Positions 19,287 through 28,928 of a DNA stretch of 64,000 bases are shown one piece after another; position 1 is the first letter of the stretch, and the number at the start of each line of letters is the position of its first letter. The DNA is from Vibrio metschnikovii CIP 69.14 (GTDB lineage Bacteria > Pseudomonadota > Gammaproteobacteria > Enterobacterales > Vibrionaceae). Both the position numbers and the translations under genes were made by a program. The notes under the pieces were generated by a model. The model was not told the DNA's origin. It worked only from the letters and a program-made list of their open reading frames with translations, and did not search any database. The DNA lies in assembly GCF_000176155.1 (NCBI RefSeq), contig NZ_ACZO01000005.1, positions 124,001 through 188,000 on the forward strand, written 5' to 3'.

Positions 19287-19967
19287 TTGCAATCAATAAA
19301 ATTAATCGCGTTTGATCTCGATGGGACACTGCTTGATAGTGTGCCAGATCTTGCTGTTGCTGCTGATCAAGCGGTGCGCGCTTTGGGCTATCCTGGGGTA
19401 ACGGAATCTCAGGTACGTGACTATGTTGGCAATGGTGCCGATGTGTTAATCGGTCGCTGTTTAAGCCAAAGTCTCAATATCGACCCTGAGCTGAATAATG
19501 ATACTCATCAACAAGCGCGTTTGTTATTTGATGAGTATTATGCGCAAACGGGCCACCAATTGAGCCACCTCTATCCGAATGTAAAGCATACCTTGGCGGA
19601 ACTGCATCGCGCGGGGTTTATCTTAGCGTTGGTGACCAATAAGCCGAGTAAATTTGTGCCTGATGTTCTTGCTCAACATGGTTTAGCTGAGCTATTTAGT
19701 GATGTGATTGGTGGCGATACCTTTAGCCATAAAAAACCCGATCCTATGGCCCTTAATTGGTTGCTCGAAAAGCACCACTTGAAGGCAGAGCAAATGTTGA
19801 TGGTCGGTGATTCGAAAAACGACATTTTAGCGGCCCAAAATGCGGGCTGTGCTTCATTTGGCTTAACCTATGGTTATAACCACGGTGAGCCAATTGCCAA
19901 TGCCAAGCCTGATGTGGTGGCGGATGATATCGTTCAACTCCTCGATGTTGTTATGGTTTGCGCGTAA
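19287..19967 (+). CDS. gph: Phosphoglycolate phosphatase, TTG start
   Basis: Gph is a HAD-family phosphatase that dephosphorylates 2-phosphoglycolate, mainly from repair of oxidised DNA ends. The 226-residue product has the nucleophile motif AFDLDGTLLDS with the catalytic aspartates, the Thr/Ser motif LVTNKPS, and the acidic motif MVGDSKNDI. The only sensible start is a TTG at 19287, with AGGA at 19276-19279 seven bases upstream; the reading begins at the residues just before the catalytic motif, so no later start is possible. It lies between rpe and trpS, as in E. coli. Confidence 0.94.
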   Translation: MQSIKLIAFDLDGTLLDSVPDLAVAADQAVRALGYPGVTESQVRDYVGNGADVLIGRCLSQSLNIDPELNNDTHQQARLLFDEYYAQTGHQLSHLYPNVKHTLAELHRAGFILALVTNKPSKFVPDVLAQHGLAELFSDVIGGDTFSHKKPDPMALNWLLEKHHLKAEQMLMVGDSKNDILAAQNAGCASFGLTYGYNHGEPIANAKPDVVADDIVQLLDVVMVCA

Positions 19968-20015
19968 AAATTATCACTTGCCTCTGGTAAAATACTCATC
20001 AATGAGTACACTGCT

Positions 20016-20050
20016 AAACTGCGCCTATTCACTGTAAGCGCAGTTTTTTA
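20016..20050 (+). terminator. Terminator after gph
   Basis: AAACTGCGC (20016-20024) pairs with GCGCAGTTT (20038-20046), followed by a T run. It would end the aroK-to-gph transcript and lies immediately before the ERIC element, so trpS probably has a separate promoter. Confidence 0.85.
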
Positions 20051-20058
20051 TTGGTTTT

Positions 20059-20183
20059 ATACCCTTCCTACTCGAAGCTATTGCGGTGTTGGCGACGTTC
20101 GTTCACCCCAAGCATAGAACTTATCTATGCTCGTGGGCTAGATTCATTTGCTGCCGATTAGCCATGCTCAGTGGTGTGGGTAT
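20059..20183. repeat. ERIC element (copy 1)
   Basis: This 125-base segment begins ATACCC and ends GGGTAT, terminal inverted repeats, and contains the ERIC core CTACTCGAAGCT, then TTGGCGACGTTCGTTCACCC, then an internal inverted repeat around CATAGAACTTATCTATG. The pattern and length match enterobacterial repetitive intergenic consensus elements, which also occur in Vibrio. It sits between the gph terminator and trpS, starting 38 bases before the trpS ATG, so its transcript could form part of the trpS leader. A second full copy is at 60898-61024. Confidence 0.9.
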
Positions 20184-20221
20184 CGCCTTCCCTTATTTTG
20201 AATCACAAGGAAATTATACTC

Positions 20222-21238
20222 ATGAGCAAACCCATCGTATTGAGTGGTGTTCAACCATCTGGTGAACTCAGCATTGGTAACTATTTGGGTGCTCTGCGTC
20301 AATGGCAACAGATGCAAGATGATTATGATTGTCAGTACTGTGTGGTTGATTTACATGCGATTACCGTACGTCAAGATCCAAAGGCGTTATATGAAGCGAC
20401 ACTCGATGCGTTATCCATCTGTCTTGCCGTTGGTGTCGATCCGCAAAAAAGCACCTTGTTTGTCCAATCTCATGTGCCTGAACATACTCAACTTGGCTGG
20501 ATACTTAATTGTTATACCCAAATGGGTGAACTCAGTCGCATGACTCAGTTTAAAGACAAATCGGCTCGTTATGCCAATGATGTCAATGCCGGACTATTTG
20601 GTTATCCAGTATTGATGGCGGCCGATATCTTGCTCTATGGCGCGCATCAAGTTCCCGTGGGCAGCGATCAAAAACAGCACCTAGAACTCGCGCGTGATAT
20701 CGCGACACGTTTTAACAATATTTACAGTCCGGAACAACCGATCTTCACCATTCCTGAACCGTATATTCCGCAGGTCAATGCACGAGTCATGAGCCTGCAA
20801 GATGCGACTAAGAAAATGTCAAAATCGGACGATAATCGTAAAAATGTGATTACGTTATTAGAAGATCCCAAGTCGATTATCAAGAAGATCAATAAAGCGC
20901 AAACGGATACCGAAACACCACCGCGTATCGCCTTTGATACTGAGCAAAAAGCCGGTATCTCGAATTTAATGAGCCTATATTCCGCGGCCACAGGCAAAAC
21001 CTTTGCTGAGATTGAAGCGCAATACCAAGGCGTTGAAATGTACGGTCCTTTTAAAAAGGATGTTGGAGAGGCATTAGTCGCGATGCTTGCTCCGGTACAA
21101 GCGGAGTACCATCGTATTCGCGATGACAGAGCCTATCTGGATGCGGTCATGAAAGCCGGGGCCGAAAAAGCCTCCGCTCGCGCTGCTCTCACACTGAAAA
21201 ACGTTCAGCAAGCGGTTGGATTTGTGCCTCGTCCATAA
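20222..21238 (+). CDS. trpS: Tryptophanyl-tRNA synthetase
   Basis: TrpS is a class I synthetase that charges tRNA-Trp. From the ATG at 20222 (AAGGAAATT upstream) the product is 338 residues, with the HIGH-type motif as [11 protein letters not shown] in the N-terminal 20 residues, the tryptophan-binding region [24 protein letters not shown] and the KMSKS motif in KKMSKSDD. E. coli TrpS is 334 residues. An in-frame upstream start at 20171 would lie inside the ERIC element and is rejected. It ends the dam-cluster gene order. Confidence 0.96.
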   Translation: MSKPIVLSGVQPSGELSIGNYLGALRQWQQMQDDYDCQYCVVDLHAITVRQDPKALYEATLDALSICLAVGVDPQKSTLFVQSHVPEHTQLGWILNCYTQMGELSRMTQFKDKSARYANDVNAGLFGYPVLMAADILLYGAHQVPVGSDQKQHLELARDIATRFNNIYSPEQPIFTIPEPYIPQVNARVMSLQDATKKMSKSDDNRKNVITLLEDPKSIIKKINKAQTDTETPPRIAFDTEQKAGISNLMSLYSAATGKTFAEIEAQYQGVEMYGPFKKDVGEALVAMLAPVQAEYHRIRDDRAYLDAVMKAGAEKASARAALTLKNVQQAVGFVPRP

Positions 21239-21268
21239 GCTCCCCCCCTTGATTCTACGATACTGAAT

Positions 21269-21303
21269 AAGCCCAAAGCGAATGACTCACTTTGGGCTTA
21301 TTT
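21269..21303 (+). terminator. Terminator after trpS
   Basis: AAGCCCAAAG (21269-21278) pairs with CTTTGGGCTT (21290-21299) around an 11-base loop, followed by ATTTGT. The T run is interrupted, so efficiency is uncertain. Confidence 0.75.
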
Positions 21304-21374
21304 GTCTGCTAGCGACTACAAGATAAATCAACACGGTCTACACTTAGTGGGAGTAGTACAGTAAGGGGATCGCG

Positions 21375-22151
21375 ATGAAATGGTGGTTATTGTGTGGATT
21401 GCTGATCATCAGCAATGGATTAGCTGCGAGCCCTTTACGGGTTTGTGTAGGTAATATGAATGTATGGCCACCTTTTACTTATTGGCAAGGCGCTACCGAT
21501 GAAGAAAAAGCTCAATCATTAACCGGATCAGCCACGACATTGGTATTACAATCCCTTGAACACTTAAACGTGGATTATCAGCTTTTGTTTATGCCGTGGG
21601 CGAGGGTACAGCATGAGCTAGCTCAGGCGAATGGACGCTGTGATTTGACGTGGAATGCCAGCTATCGTCATGACAGAGCGGAATACAGCTACTTTTCAGT
21701 CACCCTGTATCGTATTCAACTCGGTTATTTTACTCTCGCTGATTCGAATAATCTCCTCAGTCATCATCAAGATTCTGGCGTATTGTGTGGTGTACACGGT
21801 TTTAACTATCAAGACTTTGGCCTATCTCGCGAGCCATCGTTGCGTTTAAACACCGTCCAACAAGCGTTAGATATGTTACAAAAGCAGCGCTGTGATTGGT
21901 TTCTAAGTGAAATTGAGCCAATTTATGGTGGTATTCAGCTTGGCCTTTATCAGCTTGAACGGCCAATTACACCTCACTTATTGGGGAGAGATAAGCAGTT
22001 TCATGTGCAAATTCGTCGTGATTATCCGAATGCGTTGCTCTTGCTGAATAACATCAATCAATTCTTAATTGATGCTCAACAGAGCGGGCATGCACAAGCT
22101 GTATTTGATCGTTTTTTATTGTTCAATGCGGCGGAACATCAAGACCCTTAA
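21375..22151 (+). CDS. Periplasmic solute-binding protein, SBP_bac_3-like, unknown ligand
   Basis: The 258-residue protein starts [19 protein letters not shown], a signal peptide with cleavage near residue 18. The mature part begins [17 protein letters not shown] and continues in the style of family 3 solute-binding proteins ([20 protein letters not shown], a typical lobe-1 segment). No transporter permease or ATPase is nearby, and it lies between trpS and pabA on the same strand with its own SD (AAGGGGATCGCG). Such orphan proteins in Vibrio are often annotated as amino-acid-binding; the ligand cannot be read from sequence. Four or more cysteines suggest a disulfide. Confidence 0.72.
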   Translation: MKWWLLCGLLIISNGLAASPLRVCVGNMNVWPPFTYWQGATDEEKAQSLTGSATTLVLQSLEHLNVDYQLLFMPWARVQHELAQANGRCDLTWNASYRHDRAEYSYFSVTLYRIQLGYFTLADSNNLLSHHQDSGVLCGVHGFNYQDFGLSREPSLRLNTVQQALDMLQKQRCDWFLSEIEPIYGGIQLGLYQLERPITPHLLGRDKQFHVQIRRDYPNALLLLNNINQFLIDAQQSGHAQAVFDRFLLFNAAEHQDP

Positions 22152-22254
22152 TGTCGATGACTCTTATTCGACTCAAGTAAAGCACTTGCCTTTCTACAAC
22201 GGTGCTGCACAATATCGCCTTCTGTTTCTTCAACTGACTGGCACGGCTGATATT

Positions 22255-22833
22255 ATGTTGCTTCTCATCGATAACTACGATTCTTTTACCTACAACTTAT
22301 ATCAATATTTCTGTGAATTAGGGAAAGAGGTCAAAGTCGTACGTAATGATCAGATTGACATAAAGGGGATTGAAGCCCTTAATCCGAGCCATTTAGTGAT
22401 TTCCCCCGGACCTTGCACACCGAACGAGGCGGGGATCTCTCTTCAAGCTATCGCTCATTTTGCCGGGAAACTACCGATATTAGGGGTATGTCTTGGTCAT
22501 CAGGCGATTGCGCAAGTGTTTGGTGGACAAGTGGTGCGCGCCAGACAAGTCATGCACGGTAAAACATCACAGATTAAGCACAATGGACGCAGTGTATTTG
22601 TTGGCTTAAATAACCCATTGACGGTTACTCGTTATCACTCATTAGTGGTTGAGGCTCATTCATTACCAGCTTGTTTTGAGCTCACGGCGTGGACGGAATT
22701 AGACGATGGTTCTGTCGATGAAATTATGGGTTATCAACACCGAACGTTACCGATTGATGCGGTGCAGTTTCATCCCGAATCGATTAAAACTGAGCAAGGG
22801 CATCAGCTACTGGCCAATTTCTTAAATCGTTAA
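22255..22833 (+). CDS. pabA: Aminodeoxychorismate/anthranilate synthase glutaminase subunit PabA
   Basis: PabA releases ammonia from glutamine for the PabB-catalysed amination of chorismate, leading to p-aminobenzoate and folate. The 192-residue class I glutamine amidotransferase begins [15 protein letters not shown] and has the nucleophile in [11 protein letters not shown], the oxyanion GPC motif in [12 protein letters not shown], and the His-Glu dyad in [11 protein letters not shown]. The gene is followed by argD/astC, as pabA precedes argD in enterobacteria. SD is weak. Upstream in-frame starts would overlap the solute-binding protein gene and carry no family character. It is distinguished from TrpG by lone position and neighbours rather than a key residue. 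Confidence 0.9.
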   Translation: MLLLIDNYDSFTYNLYQYFCELGKEVKVVRNDQIDIKGIEALNPSHLVISPGPCTPNEAGISLQAIAHFAGKLPILGVCLGHQAIAQVFGGQVVRARQVMHGKTSQIKHNGRSVFVGLNNPLTVTRYHSLVVEAHSLPACFELTAWTELDDGSVDEIMGYQHRTLPIDAVQFHPESIKTEQGHQLLANFLNR

Positions 22834-23018
22834 GCCAATCATTACCGATCTTGATCACTTTTCTTAACATTTCTTTGTGCTGAATGGCGCTTGATTGTGA
22901 TGTGCAATTTTATGCGCCTTTATAGCCTCTCTCCTTAGTGAACCCCTTGCCTTACAATGGCTATCTATTCTATTTTGCATGCGAAGGTAAAAAATACTTC
23001 ATAAAAGACAGTCGTTAG

Positions 23019-23131
23019 TGCATAAATAATCAGAGACGATATCGAGTACACTGGTATTGATGTCGTGAAAAGAATATTTCGCTATTGAATTGGTTAATAT
23101 TTTGTAAATACAATGCCGTATTAGTGATAAT
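23019..23131 (+). promoter_or_regulatory. Candidate ArgR box and promoter before argD/astC
   Basis: The 376-base gap between pabA (ends 22833) and argD/astC (starts 23210) contains no gene that I can support. TGCATAAATAATCA at 23019-23032 matches the ARG box core at about 12 of 14 positions. Downstream, TTGTAA (23102-23107) and GATAAT (23126-23131), 18 bases apart, form a plausible sigma-70 promoter giving a leader of about 70 bases. The remainder is AT-rich with no strong hairpin. Confidence 0.4.
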
Positions 23132-23209
23132 GCCATACAAAATCTTACGCTAAGGTTTTGTCGCCAAATGGCAGAGCAACTTGGCATGCGGTATAAGAAG
23201 GAATGGGTA

Positions 23210-24421
23210 ATGACAATGGAAAAACAGATACAACGTGGTTTATTTGATGAGGTGATGGTGCCTTGTTATAACCCGATGGCGTTCATCCCAGTAAAAGGAC
23301 AAGGTTCCCGAGTTTGGGATCAGCAGGGACGAGAGTACATCGATTTTGCTGGTGGTATCGCAGTCAGTTGCTTAGGACACTGCCATCCGGCCATGGTTAA
23401 TGCATTAACCGAGCAAGCCAATAAATTGTGGCATTTGAGTAATGTGATGACTAATGAGCCAGCATTACAACTTGCTAATAAATTGATTGAACTGAGTTTT
23501 GCTGACAAAGTCTTTTTTGCCAACTCAGGCGCTGAAGCCAATGAAGCGGCACTGAAATTAGCTCGTCGTTATGCGGCTGACGTTTATGGTCCAGAGAAAA
23601 CGGAAATCATTGCCTTTAAACAAGGCTTCCATGGCCGAACCTTCTTCACTGTCACGGTAGGTGGACAAGCGGCTTATTCTGACGGTTTTGGACCGAAACC
23701 CGGCGATATTACTCACCTGCCTTATAACGATATTGATGCTTTGCAAGCGCATATGTCGGATCGCACCTGCGCGATCATGATGGAGCCTCTGCAAGGCGAA
23801 GGCGGTATTATTTCGCCAACGCCAGAATTTGTTCAGGCGGTGCGTGAACTGTGCGATAAGCATAACGCGCTACTGATTTTTGATGAAGTTCAAACTGGTA
23901 ATGGGCGTACGGGGCACTTTTATGCTTACCAAGGTTTAGGTGTCACGCCAGATATCTTAAGTACGGCGAAATCATTAGGTGGCGGCTTCCCGATTGGTGC
24001 GATGTTAACCACTAATAAGCTTGCCGAGCATATGAAAGTCGGTACCCACGGTTCAACGTATGGCGGTAACCCGTTAGCGTGCGCTGTTGGTCTGGCCGTC
24101 GTTGATATTGTTAGTCAACCAGAAACCTTAGCGGGTGTGAAGCAACGTGAAGCTTGGTTTCGCGAGGGATTAACCAAAATTAATGATAAGTACCATGTGT
24201 TTTCTGAAATCCGTGGTCAAGGTTTACTGCTTGGCGCGGCGCTCAATGAGCAGTGGCAAGGCCGTTCTCGAGACATTTTATTAGCGGCTGGAGAGCATGG
24301 ATTAATGCTGTTGGTGGCGGGACCGAACGTGATCCGTATGACGCCTTCATTATTGATCACTCAACAAGAAATCGAACAAGGATTGGCTAAACTCGAGCAA
24401 GCGATCGCAACACTCGTGTAG
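23210..24421 (+). CDS. argD: Acetylornithine/succinylornithine aminotransferase
   Basis: This class III PLP aminotransferase of 403 residues catalyses the acetylornithine step of arginine synthesis and probably the succinylornithine step of arginine catabolism. It has [12 protein letters not shown], the phosphate-binding [17 protein letters not shown], the Asp in [13 protein letters not shown] and the PLP lysine at residue 254 in [13 protein letters not shown]. The start at 23210 has AAGGAATGG upstream; an ATG two codons later is equally possible. The astA and astD neighbours argue for AstC activity, and no other argD is in the window, so a dual role (ArgD/AstC) is inferred. Confidence 0.92.
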   Translation: MTMEKQIQRGLFDEVMVPCYNPMAFIPVKGQGSRVWDQQGREYIDFAGGIAVSCLGHCHPAMVNALTEQANKLWHLSNVMTNEPALQLANKLIELSFADKVFFANSGAEANEAALKLARRYAADVYGPEKTEIIAFKQGFHGRTFFTVTVGGQAAYSDGFGPKPGDITHLPYNDIDALQAHMSDRTCAIMMEPLQGEGGIISPTPEFVQAVRELCDKHNALLIFDEVQTGNGRTGHFYAYQGLGVTPDILSTAKSLGGGFPIGAMLTTNKLAEHMKVGTHGSTYGGNPLACAVGLAVVDIVSQPETLAGVKQREAWFREGLTKINDKYHVFSEIRGQGLLLGAALNEQWQGRSRDILLAAGEHGLMLLVAGPNVIRMTPSLLITQQEIEQGLAKLEQAIATLV

Positions 24422-24518
24422 TCTTTCTGCTATTCACACCCACCATGGATAGCGGTGGGTGTTTGCTGTCTTCGCTAGGTCAAGCTGGCCTAGTGCTATG
24501 CATCTGGAGGGAATATTG

Positions 24519-25538
24519 ATGCTAGTTATTCGCCCTATTGCAACGTCTGACTATCCGGCACTTCATGACTGTGCCATTGAATCGGGTCATGGCTTTACGT
24601 CACTGCCCGTTAATCAAGAATTACTCACCAATCGTATTGAACACTCAGAATACAGCTTTGCTAAACCGTCCGTAACGCAACCAGGGGATGAAGGTTATTT
24701 AATGGTCGGTGTAGACAGTGTAACCGGAGAGGTGGCTGGTACGACGGGGATCGAAGCGGCGGTTGGTTGGGATCGTCCTTTTTATTCTTATCATATTAGT
24801 ACGATTGTCCATGCCTCACATAAGCTTGGGGTCAACAATGTCGTTAAATTACTCACCTTTGGTAACAACTACACCGGATGCTCAGAAATTTGCAGCTTAT
24901 TTTTGCGAGAGCACTTTCGCCAAGGTTTGAATGGTCGCTTAATGTCGAAGAGTCGTTTTTTAATGATGGCGGAGCATCCAGAACGTTTCTCTAAAACCAT
25001 CTTTGCTGAGATGCGAGGCGTCTCTGATGCGGATGGTAATTCTCCCTTTTGGCAGTGGCTGCAAGAGCACTTCTTTTCAATCGACTTTACCTTGGCTGAC
25101 TATTTAACTGGGATCGGTAAAAAAGGTTTTATTGCCGACTTAATGCCCAAGTTGCCGATTTATATCAATTTACTTAGTCCTGAAGCCCAAGCGGTGATTG
25201 GCCAAGTGCACGAGAATACTCGTCCAGCCCTCAAGTTATTGGAAGACGAAGGATTTACTTGCCGTAATTACGTCGATATTTTTGATGCCGGCCCAGCCGT
25301 AGAATGTGATGTCCGTAATATTGAATCGGTGCGTAATTCTGTTCGTGCTAGGGTTGAAGTCGCGCGTCATTCCAGCACCCAACAATATTTGATGTGTAAT
25401 ACCTCATTTACTCATTTTCGTGCTACCGCCGAAAAAGCGGCCTACAACCGTGAGCGAGAAACGGTGTTGATTACTCCCGAAGTGGCTCAAGCATTAAACG
25501 TTGACCAAGGGGATTGGTTGCGAATTTTGGCTCAATAG
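24519..25538 (+). CDS. astA: Arginine N-succinyltransferase
   Basis: AstA transfers succinyl from succinyl-CoA to arginine, the first step of the AST catabolic pathway. The 339-residue product begins MLVIRPIATSDYPALHDCA and shows AstA features: GVNNVVKLLTFGNNYTG, CSLFLREHFRQGLNG and SKSRFLMMAEHPERF. E. coli AstA is 344 residues. The ATG at 24519 has GGAGGG upstream. It lies 97 bases after argD/astC and 21 before astD, so one transcript is likely. Confidence 0.94.
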   Translation: MLVIRPIATSDYPALHDCAIESGHGFTSLPVNQELLTNRIEHSEYSFAKPSVTQPGDEGYLMVGVDSVTGEVAGTTGIEAAVGWDRPFYSYHISTIVHASHKLGVNNVVKLLTFGNNYTGCSEICSLFLREHFRQGLNGRLMSKSRFLMMAEHPERFSKTIFAEMRGVSDADGNSPFWQWLQEHFFSIDFTLADYLTGIGKKGFIADLMPKLPIYINLLSPEAQAVIGQVHENTRPALKLLEDEGFTCRNYVDIFDAGPAVECDVRNIESVRNSVRARVEVARHSSTQQYLMCNTSFTHFRATAEKAAYNRERETVLITPEVAQALNVDQGDWLRILAQ

Positions 25539-25559
25539 TTTTTAGATAAGGAAGATACA

Positions 25560-27020
25560 ATGACTCAGTGGATAGCAGGTCAATGGATTGCTGGACAAGG
25601 CGATGCGTTGAGTTCAATCAGCCCTTACGATGACCAAGTGGTTTGGCAAGGTAATAGCGCCACAGCAGAACAGGTTGAACAAGCGATCAGCGCGGCTCGT
25701 CAAGCATTCATCGCATGGAAAAATCGCCCGTTTGCTGAGCGTGAACAAGTGGTGTTGGCTTTTGCTGAGCAGGTCAAAGCCAACAGTGAAAAAATTGCTG
25801 AAGTGATCGCTAAAGAAACCGGCAAACCATTATGGGAAACGCGCACCGAAGCCGCGGCGATGGCTGGTAAAATTGCGATTTCTATTCGTGCTTACCATGA
25901 ACGTACTGGGCAGCAGCAACGTGAGGTGGCAGGTAATACGATTGTATTGCGGCATCGTCCTCTTGGCGTAATGGCGGTATTTGGTCCATATAATTTTCCT
26001 GCCCATTTACCCAATGGCCATATTGTTCCTGCTTTACTGGCTGGTAATACCGTGGTGTTTAAACCTTCAGAGCAAACCCCATGGACTGGTGAGCTAGCGA
26101 TGCAGTTATGGCAAGCGGCGGGATTACCTGATGGTGTGCTTAACCTAGTACAAGGTGCGAAAGAAACGGGTATTGCGCTCGCGCAATCAAAAAATATTGA
26201 TGGCTTGCTCTTTACTGGTAGTGCGAATACGGGGCACCTCTTACATCGTCAGTTTGCCGGTCAACCCGATAAAATGTTAGCACTGGAGATGGGCGGCAAT
26301 AATCCGATGGTGATTTCTGAGCACTATGGCGATATTGATGCGGCGGTATACACTATTATTCAGTCAGCGTTTATTAGTGCGGGACAACGTTGTACTTGCG
26401 CTCGTCGTCTTTATTTACCTGAAGGTGAAAAAGGCGATAAGTTGCTTGATAAGTTGCTAAAAGCGACCGAGCAGCTGCGCATTGATCAGCCTTTTGCTGA
26501 TCCTGCACCCTTTATGGGGCCACAGATTTCACGTGCTGCCGCTGAGTTTATTTTGACGGCACAAGCGAATTTACAAGCGTTAGGCGGAAAAAGTTTATTA
26601 ACCGCGAAGGCACAACAAGCGGCGTTCGTCACACCAGGGATTATTGATGTCACTGCGATTAATGATTTACCTGATGAAGAATATTTCGGCCCATTATTGC
26701 AAGTCATTCGTTATCAAACACTGCCTCAAGCTGTAGCACTGGCTAATAATACGCGCTTTGGTTTGTCAGCAGGCTTAGTGTCGACCGACGATCAAGAGTG
26801 GCAATATTTTATTGATCATATTCGCGCCGGAATTGTTAACCGTAACCGTCAACTTACCGGAGCCAGTGGCGATGCTCCCTTTGGTGGGCCGGGTGCGTCA
26901 GGTAACTTACGCCCCAGCGCGTTTTACGCCGCGGATTACTGTGCTTACCCAATGGCGTCGATGGAAGGGCAAACGACAGAATTACCCGCGACACTATCAC
27001 CAGGGGTTGTTTTGCCTTAA
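25560..27020 (+). CDS. astD: N-succinylglutamate 5-semialdehyde dehydrogenase
   Basis: AstD oxidises succinylglutamate semialdehyde with NAD, the fourth AST step. The 486-residue aldehyde dehydrogenase has the NAD-binding [14 protein letters not shown], the glutamate in [11 protein letters not shown] and the catalytic cysteine at residue 278 in [11 protein letters not shown]. coli AstD is 492 residues. astB and astE, which complete the pathway in E. coli, are not in this window. A perfect-armed hairpin without a T run (27061-27088) separates it from the next gene. Confidence 0.95.
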   Translation: MTQWIAGQWIAGQGDALSSISPYDDQVVWQGNSATAEQVEQAISAARQAFIAWKNRPFAEREQVVLAFAEQVKANSEKIAEVIAKETGKPLWETRTEAAAMAGKIAISIRAYHERTGQQQREVAGNTIVLRHRPLGVMAVFGPYNFPAHLPNGHIVPALLAGNTVVFKPSEQTPWTGELAMQLWQAAGLPDGVLNLVQGAKETGIALAQSKNIDGLLFTGSANTGHLLHRQFAGQPDKMLALEMGGNNPMVISEHYGDIDAAVYTIIQSAFISAGQRCTCARRLYLPEGEKGDKLLDKLLKATEQLRIDQPFADPAPFMGPQISRAAAEFILTAQANLQALGGKSLLTAKAQQAAFVTPGIIDVTAINDLPDEEYFGPLLQVIRYQTLPQAVALANNTRFGLSAGLVSTDDQEWQYFIDHIRAGIVNRNRQLTGASGDAPFGGPGASGNLRPSAFYAADYCAYPMASMEGQTTELPATLSPGVVLP

Positions 27021-27060
27021 GTCGTCAACACAGCTAAAGAGTGTAGATAATGTTTAACCC

Positions 27061-27088
27061 ATAACGTCTCTATCGCGAGAGGCGTTAT
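27061..27088. other. Hairpin between astD and the DUF1338 gene
   Basis: ATAACG (27061-27066) pairs with CGTTAT (27083-27088) and the inner CTC/GAG bases extend the stem. No T run follows (the next bases are CCACCC), so it is more likely an mRNA processing or stabilising structure inside an operon than a terminator. The next gene starts 24 bases later. Confidence 0.45.
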
Positions 27089-27111
27089 CCACCCACTGAC
27101 AAGGAGGCGTC

Positions 27112-27906
27112 ATGACGCCAAGTGCGCTTTTTCAATGTTTATGGAATGACTATATTCAGCGTCTTTGCCCTGCGGCAGAAAAAGTCCATCATTTGCTCCA
27201 GGAAGACGAAGCACTGATCAATGACCACATTGCTTTACGAACTTTTAATATCGCACCACTGGGTATAGAGACTTTGGCCAAGCCGTTTCTGGCCTTAGGC
27301 TACGTTGCTTGCGGTGATTATCTGTTTGAAAGCAAAAAGCTGGTGGCGAAGCATTATGAGCACCCTGATCCTAAGCAACCTAAGGTATTTATTAGTGAAT
27401 TGAAGGTCGAAGAGTGCTCAGCAGAGTTACAAGCGATAGTCGCTAAGTTAGTGGCTCAAGTCGAGACGACTCGCCTTGATGATGTCGATTTTCTTTACGC
27501 CGGCCGTCTATGGGATCTCTCGTTTGCAGATTATCAAATCTTAGCCAAAGAAAGCGAGTATGCGGCGTGGTTAGCCGCCCATGGTTATGGGGCCAATCAC
27601 TTTACGGTGAGTGTTAATCAGCTCAAGGCATTTAATGAGGTCAAAGCGGTCAATGATCATCTGCGTCAGGCGGGCTTTACTATCAATGAAAATGGCGGTG
27701 AAGTGAAAGGCACACCAGAAGTATTACTAGAACAGTCCTCGACTATGGCTGATAAGGTGCCAGTCTCGTTTAACGACGGTGTTGAAGTGATCCCTGGTGG
27801 TTTTTATGAGTTCGCTAAACGTTATCCGATGGCGAACGGTCAACTGTATAGCGGCTTTGTGGCGGCTTCAGCAGATAAAATCTTTGAAAGTACCGATCTT
27901 CGTTAG
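27112..27906 (+). CDS. DUF1338 family protein, 2-oxoadipate dioxygenase/decarboxylase (HglS)-like
   Basis: The 264-residue protein belongs to the DUF1338 family, members of which (HglS, YdcJ) are Fe(II)-dependent enzymes; HglS of Pseudomonas converts 2-oxoadipate to D-2-hydroxyglutarate in lysine breakdown. Candidate metal ligands here are His39 (INDHIALRTF), His163 (GANHFTVSVN) and Glu233 (GGFYEFAKRYP). It is much shorter than HglS (about 460 residues), so it may be a compact subfamily with another substrate. It lies 91 bases after astD on the same strand with a strong SD (AAGGAGG), suggesting a role in amino-acid catabolism. Function is inferred from family and context only. Confidence 0.8.
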   Translation: MTPSALFQCLWNDYIQRLCPAAEKVHHLLQEDEALINDHIALRTFNIAPLGIETLAKPFLALGYVACGDYLFESKKLVAKHYEHPDPKQPKVFISELKVEECSAELQAIVAKLVAQVETTRLDDVDFLYAGRLWDLSFADYQILAKESEYAAWLAAHGYGANHFTVSVNQLKAFNEVKAVNDHLRQAGFTINENGGEVKGTPEVLLEQSSTMADKVPVSFNDGVEVIPGGFYEFAKRYPMANGQLYSGFVAASADKIFESTDLR

Positions 27907-27940
27907 TAAAAAAACGGAACGGGTAGCCAACGATGAACAA

Positions 27941-27974
27941 CAAAAAAGCTACTTTAGGTCAACTAAAGTAGCTT
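27941..27974 (-). terminator. Terminator after crp (minus strand)
   Basis: AAGCTACTTTAG (27946-27957) pairs perfectly with CTAAAGTAGCTT (27963-27974), a 12-base-pair stem with a five-base loop. Read leftward, the stem is followed by a run of Ts (AAAAAA at 27942-27947 on the plus strand). It terminates crp and may also stop the convergent DUF1338 transcript, although the plus-side T run is poor. Confidence 0.9.
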
Positions 27975-28004
27975 ATTCAGGCTTTAAGCATGTTAAACCA
28001 GAGG

Positions 28005-28637
28005 TTAACGAGTGCCGTAGACCACGATGGTTTTACCGTGTGCTGATATCAGATTTTGCTCTTCAAGCATTTTCAGAATCCGGCCAACGGTTTCACGAGA
28101 GCAACCAACGATTTGACCAATTTCTTGACGAGTGATTTTGATTTGCATCCCATCAGGGTGAGTCATTGCATCGGGTTGTTTTGCTAGGTTTAGTAGAGTT
28201 TGTGCAATACGACCAGTCACATCAAGGAACGCCAAATCACCGACTTTTTGGCTGGTCACTTGTAGGCGACGAGCCATTTGCCCTGATAGACGCATCAGGA
28301 TATCGGGGTTAACTTGAATCAATTGACGGAACTTCTTAAAAGAAATTTCCGCGACTTCACAAGGGGATTTAGCTCGAACCCAAGCGGTACGTTCTTGATC
28401 TTCTTCGAACAGACCAAGCTCGCCGATGAAATCACCTTGGTTAAGGTAAGAAAGAATCATCTCTTTACCTTCTTCGTCTTTAATTAGTACCGCAACAGAA
28501 CCTTTAACAATGTAGTACAAGGTTTCCGCTTTTTCGCCCGCATGGATCAGCGTGCTTTTTGAAGGGTACTTATGAATATGACAATGTGAAAGGAACCACT
28601 CTAGTGTTGGGTCGGTTTGAGGTTTACCTAGAACCAT
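28005..28637 (-). CDS. crp: cAMP receptor protein (CRP)
   Basis: The 210-residue protein, the same length as E. coli CRP, has the cyclic-nucleotide-binding domain with the phosphate-binding cassette [20 protein letters not shown], the long dimer helix, and the C-terminal helix-turn-helix with the recognition segment [14 protein letters not shown]. It activates carbon-source and competence genes with cAMP. It is divergent from nothing: prkB lies upstream on the same strand, 291 bases away, and the DUF1338 gene is convergent. Confidence 0.97.
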   Translation of the reverse strand: MVLGKPQTDPTLEWFLSHCHIHKYPSKSTLIHAGEKAETLYYIVKGSVAVLIKDEEGKEMILSYLNQGDFIGELGLFEEDQERTAWVRAKSPCEVAEISFKKFRQLIQVNPDILMRLSGQMARRLQVTSQKVGDLAFLDVTGRIAQTLLNLAKQPDAMTHPDGMQIKITRQEIGQIVGCSRETVGRILKMLEEQNLISAHGKTIVVYGTR

Positions 28638-28828
28638 AATATCTCACTTCCTCTGCAGGGTACGCTCGCTGCTGTCCGTATATTTTAGCGAAGCCTTAAT
28701 GGATTAACTAGAATAAGAGGACTTCCTAATGGCTGCAAGCTATCTTGTGTTCGGTAAGGAATAGTATCCTTTTTCGAACGCGATTTCTTGATTTTAATCG
28801 TATCAAACCATGGATATTTTACGCAAAA

Positions 28829-28846
28829 ACGTGCACATGATCACGG
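28829..28846. promoter_or_regulatory. Possible CRP-binding site in the crp upstream region
   Basis: ACGTGCACATGATCACGG at about 28829-28846 has half-sites resembling TGTGA and TCACA at the right spacing, with several mismatches. Autoregulation of crp is known in enterobacteria. The rest of the 291-base gap between prkB and crp shows no gene. Confidence 0.3.
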
Positions 28847-28928
28847 TATGAAAAGTAATCGTGTTAATAAGACCGTAGCCTGACCGATTATGCGAATTTC
28901 TTACTCATCAGGTCAAGATAAGGCAATC

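Noticed and set aside
20171..20221. Upstream in-frame extension of trpS
   Set aside because: It would lie within the ERIC element and adds residues with no family match; the ATG at 20222 has a good SD.
22999..23187. Small minus-strand frame in the pabA-argD gap
   Set aside because: 62 codons, no SD, no motif, and it runs across the candidate promoter region.
27061..27088. Rho-independent terminator between astD and the DUF1338 gene
   Set aside because: The hairpin is real, but no T run follows, and the next gene starts 24 bases later with a strong SD, so it is listed as a hairpin only.
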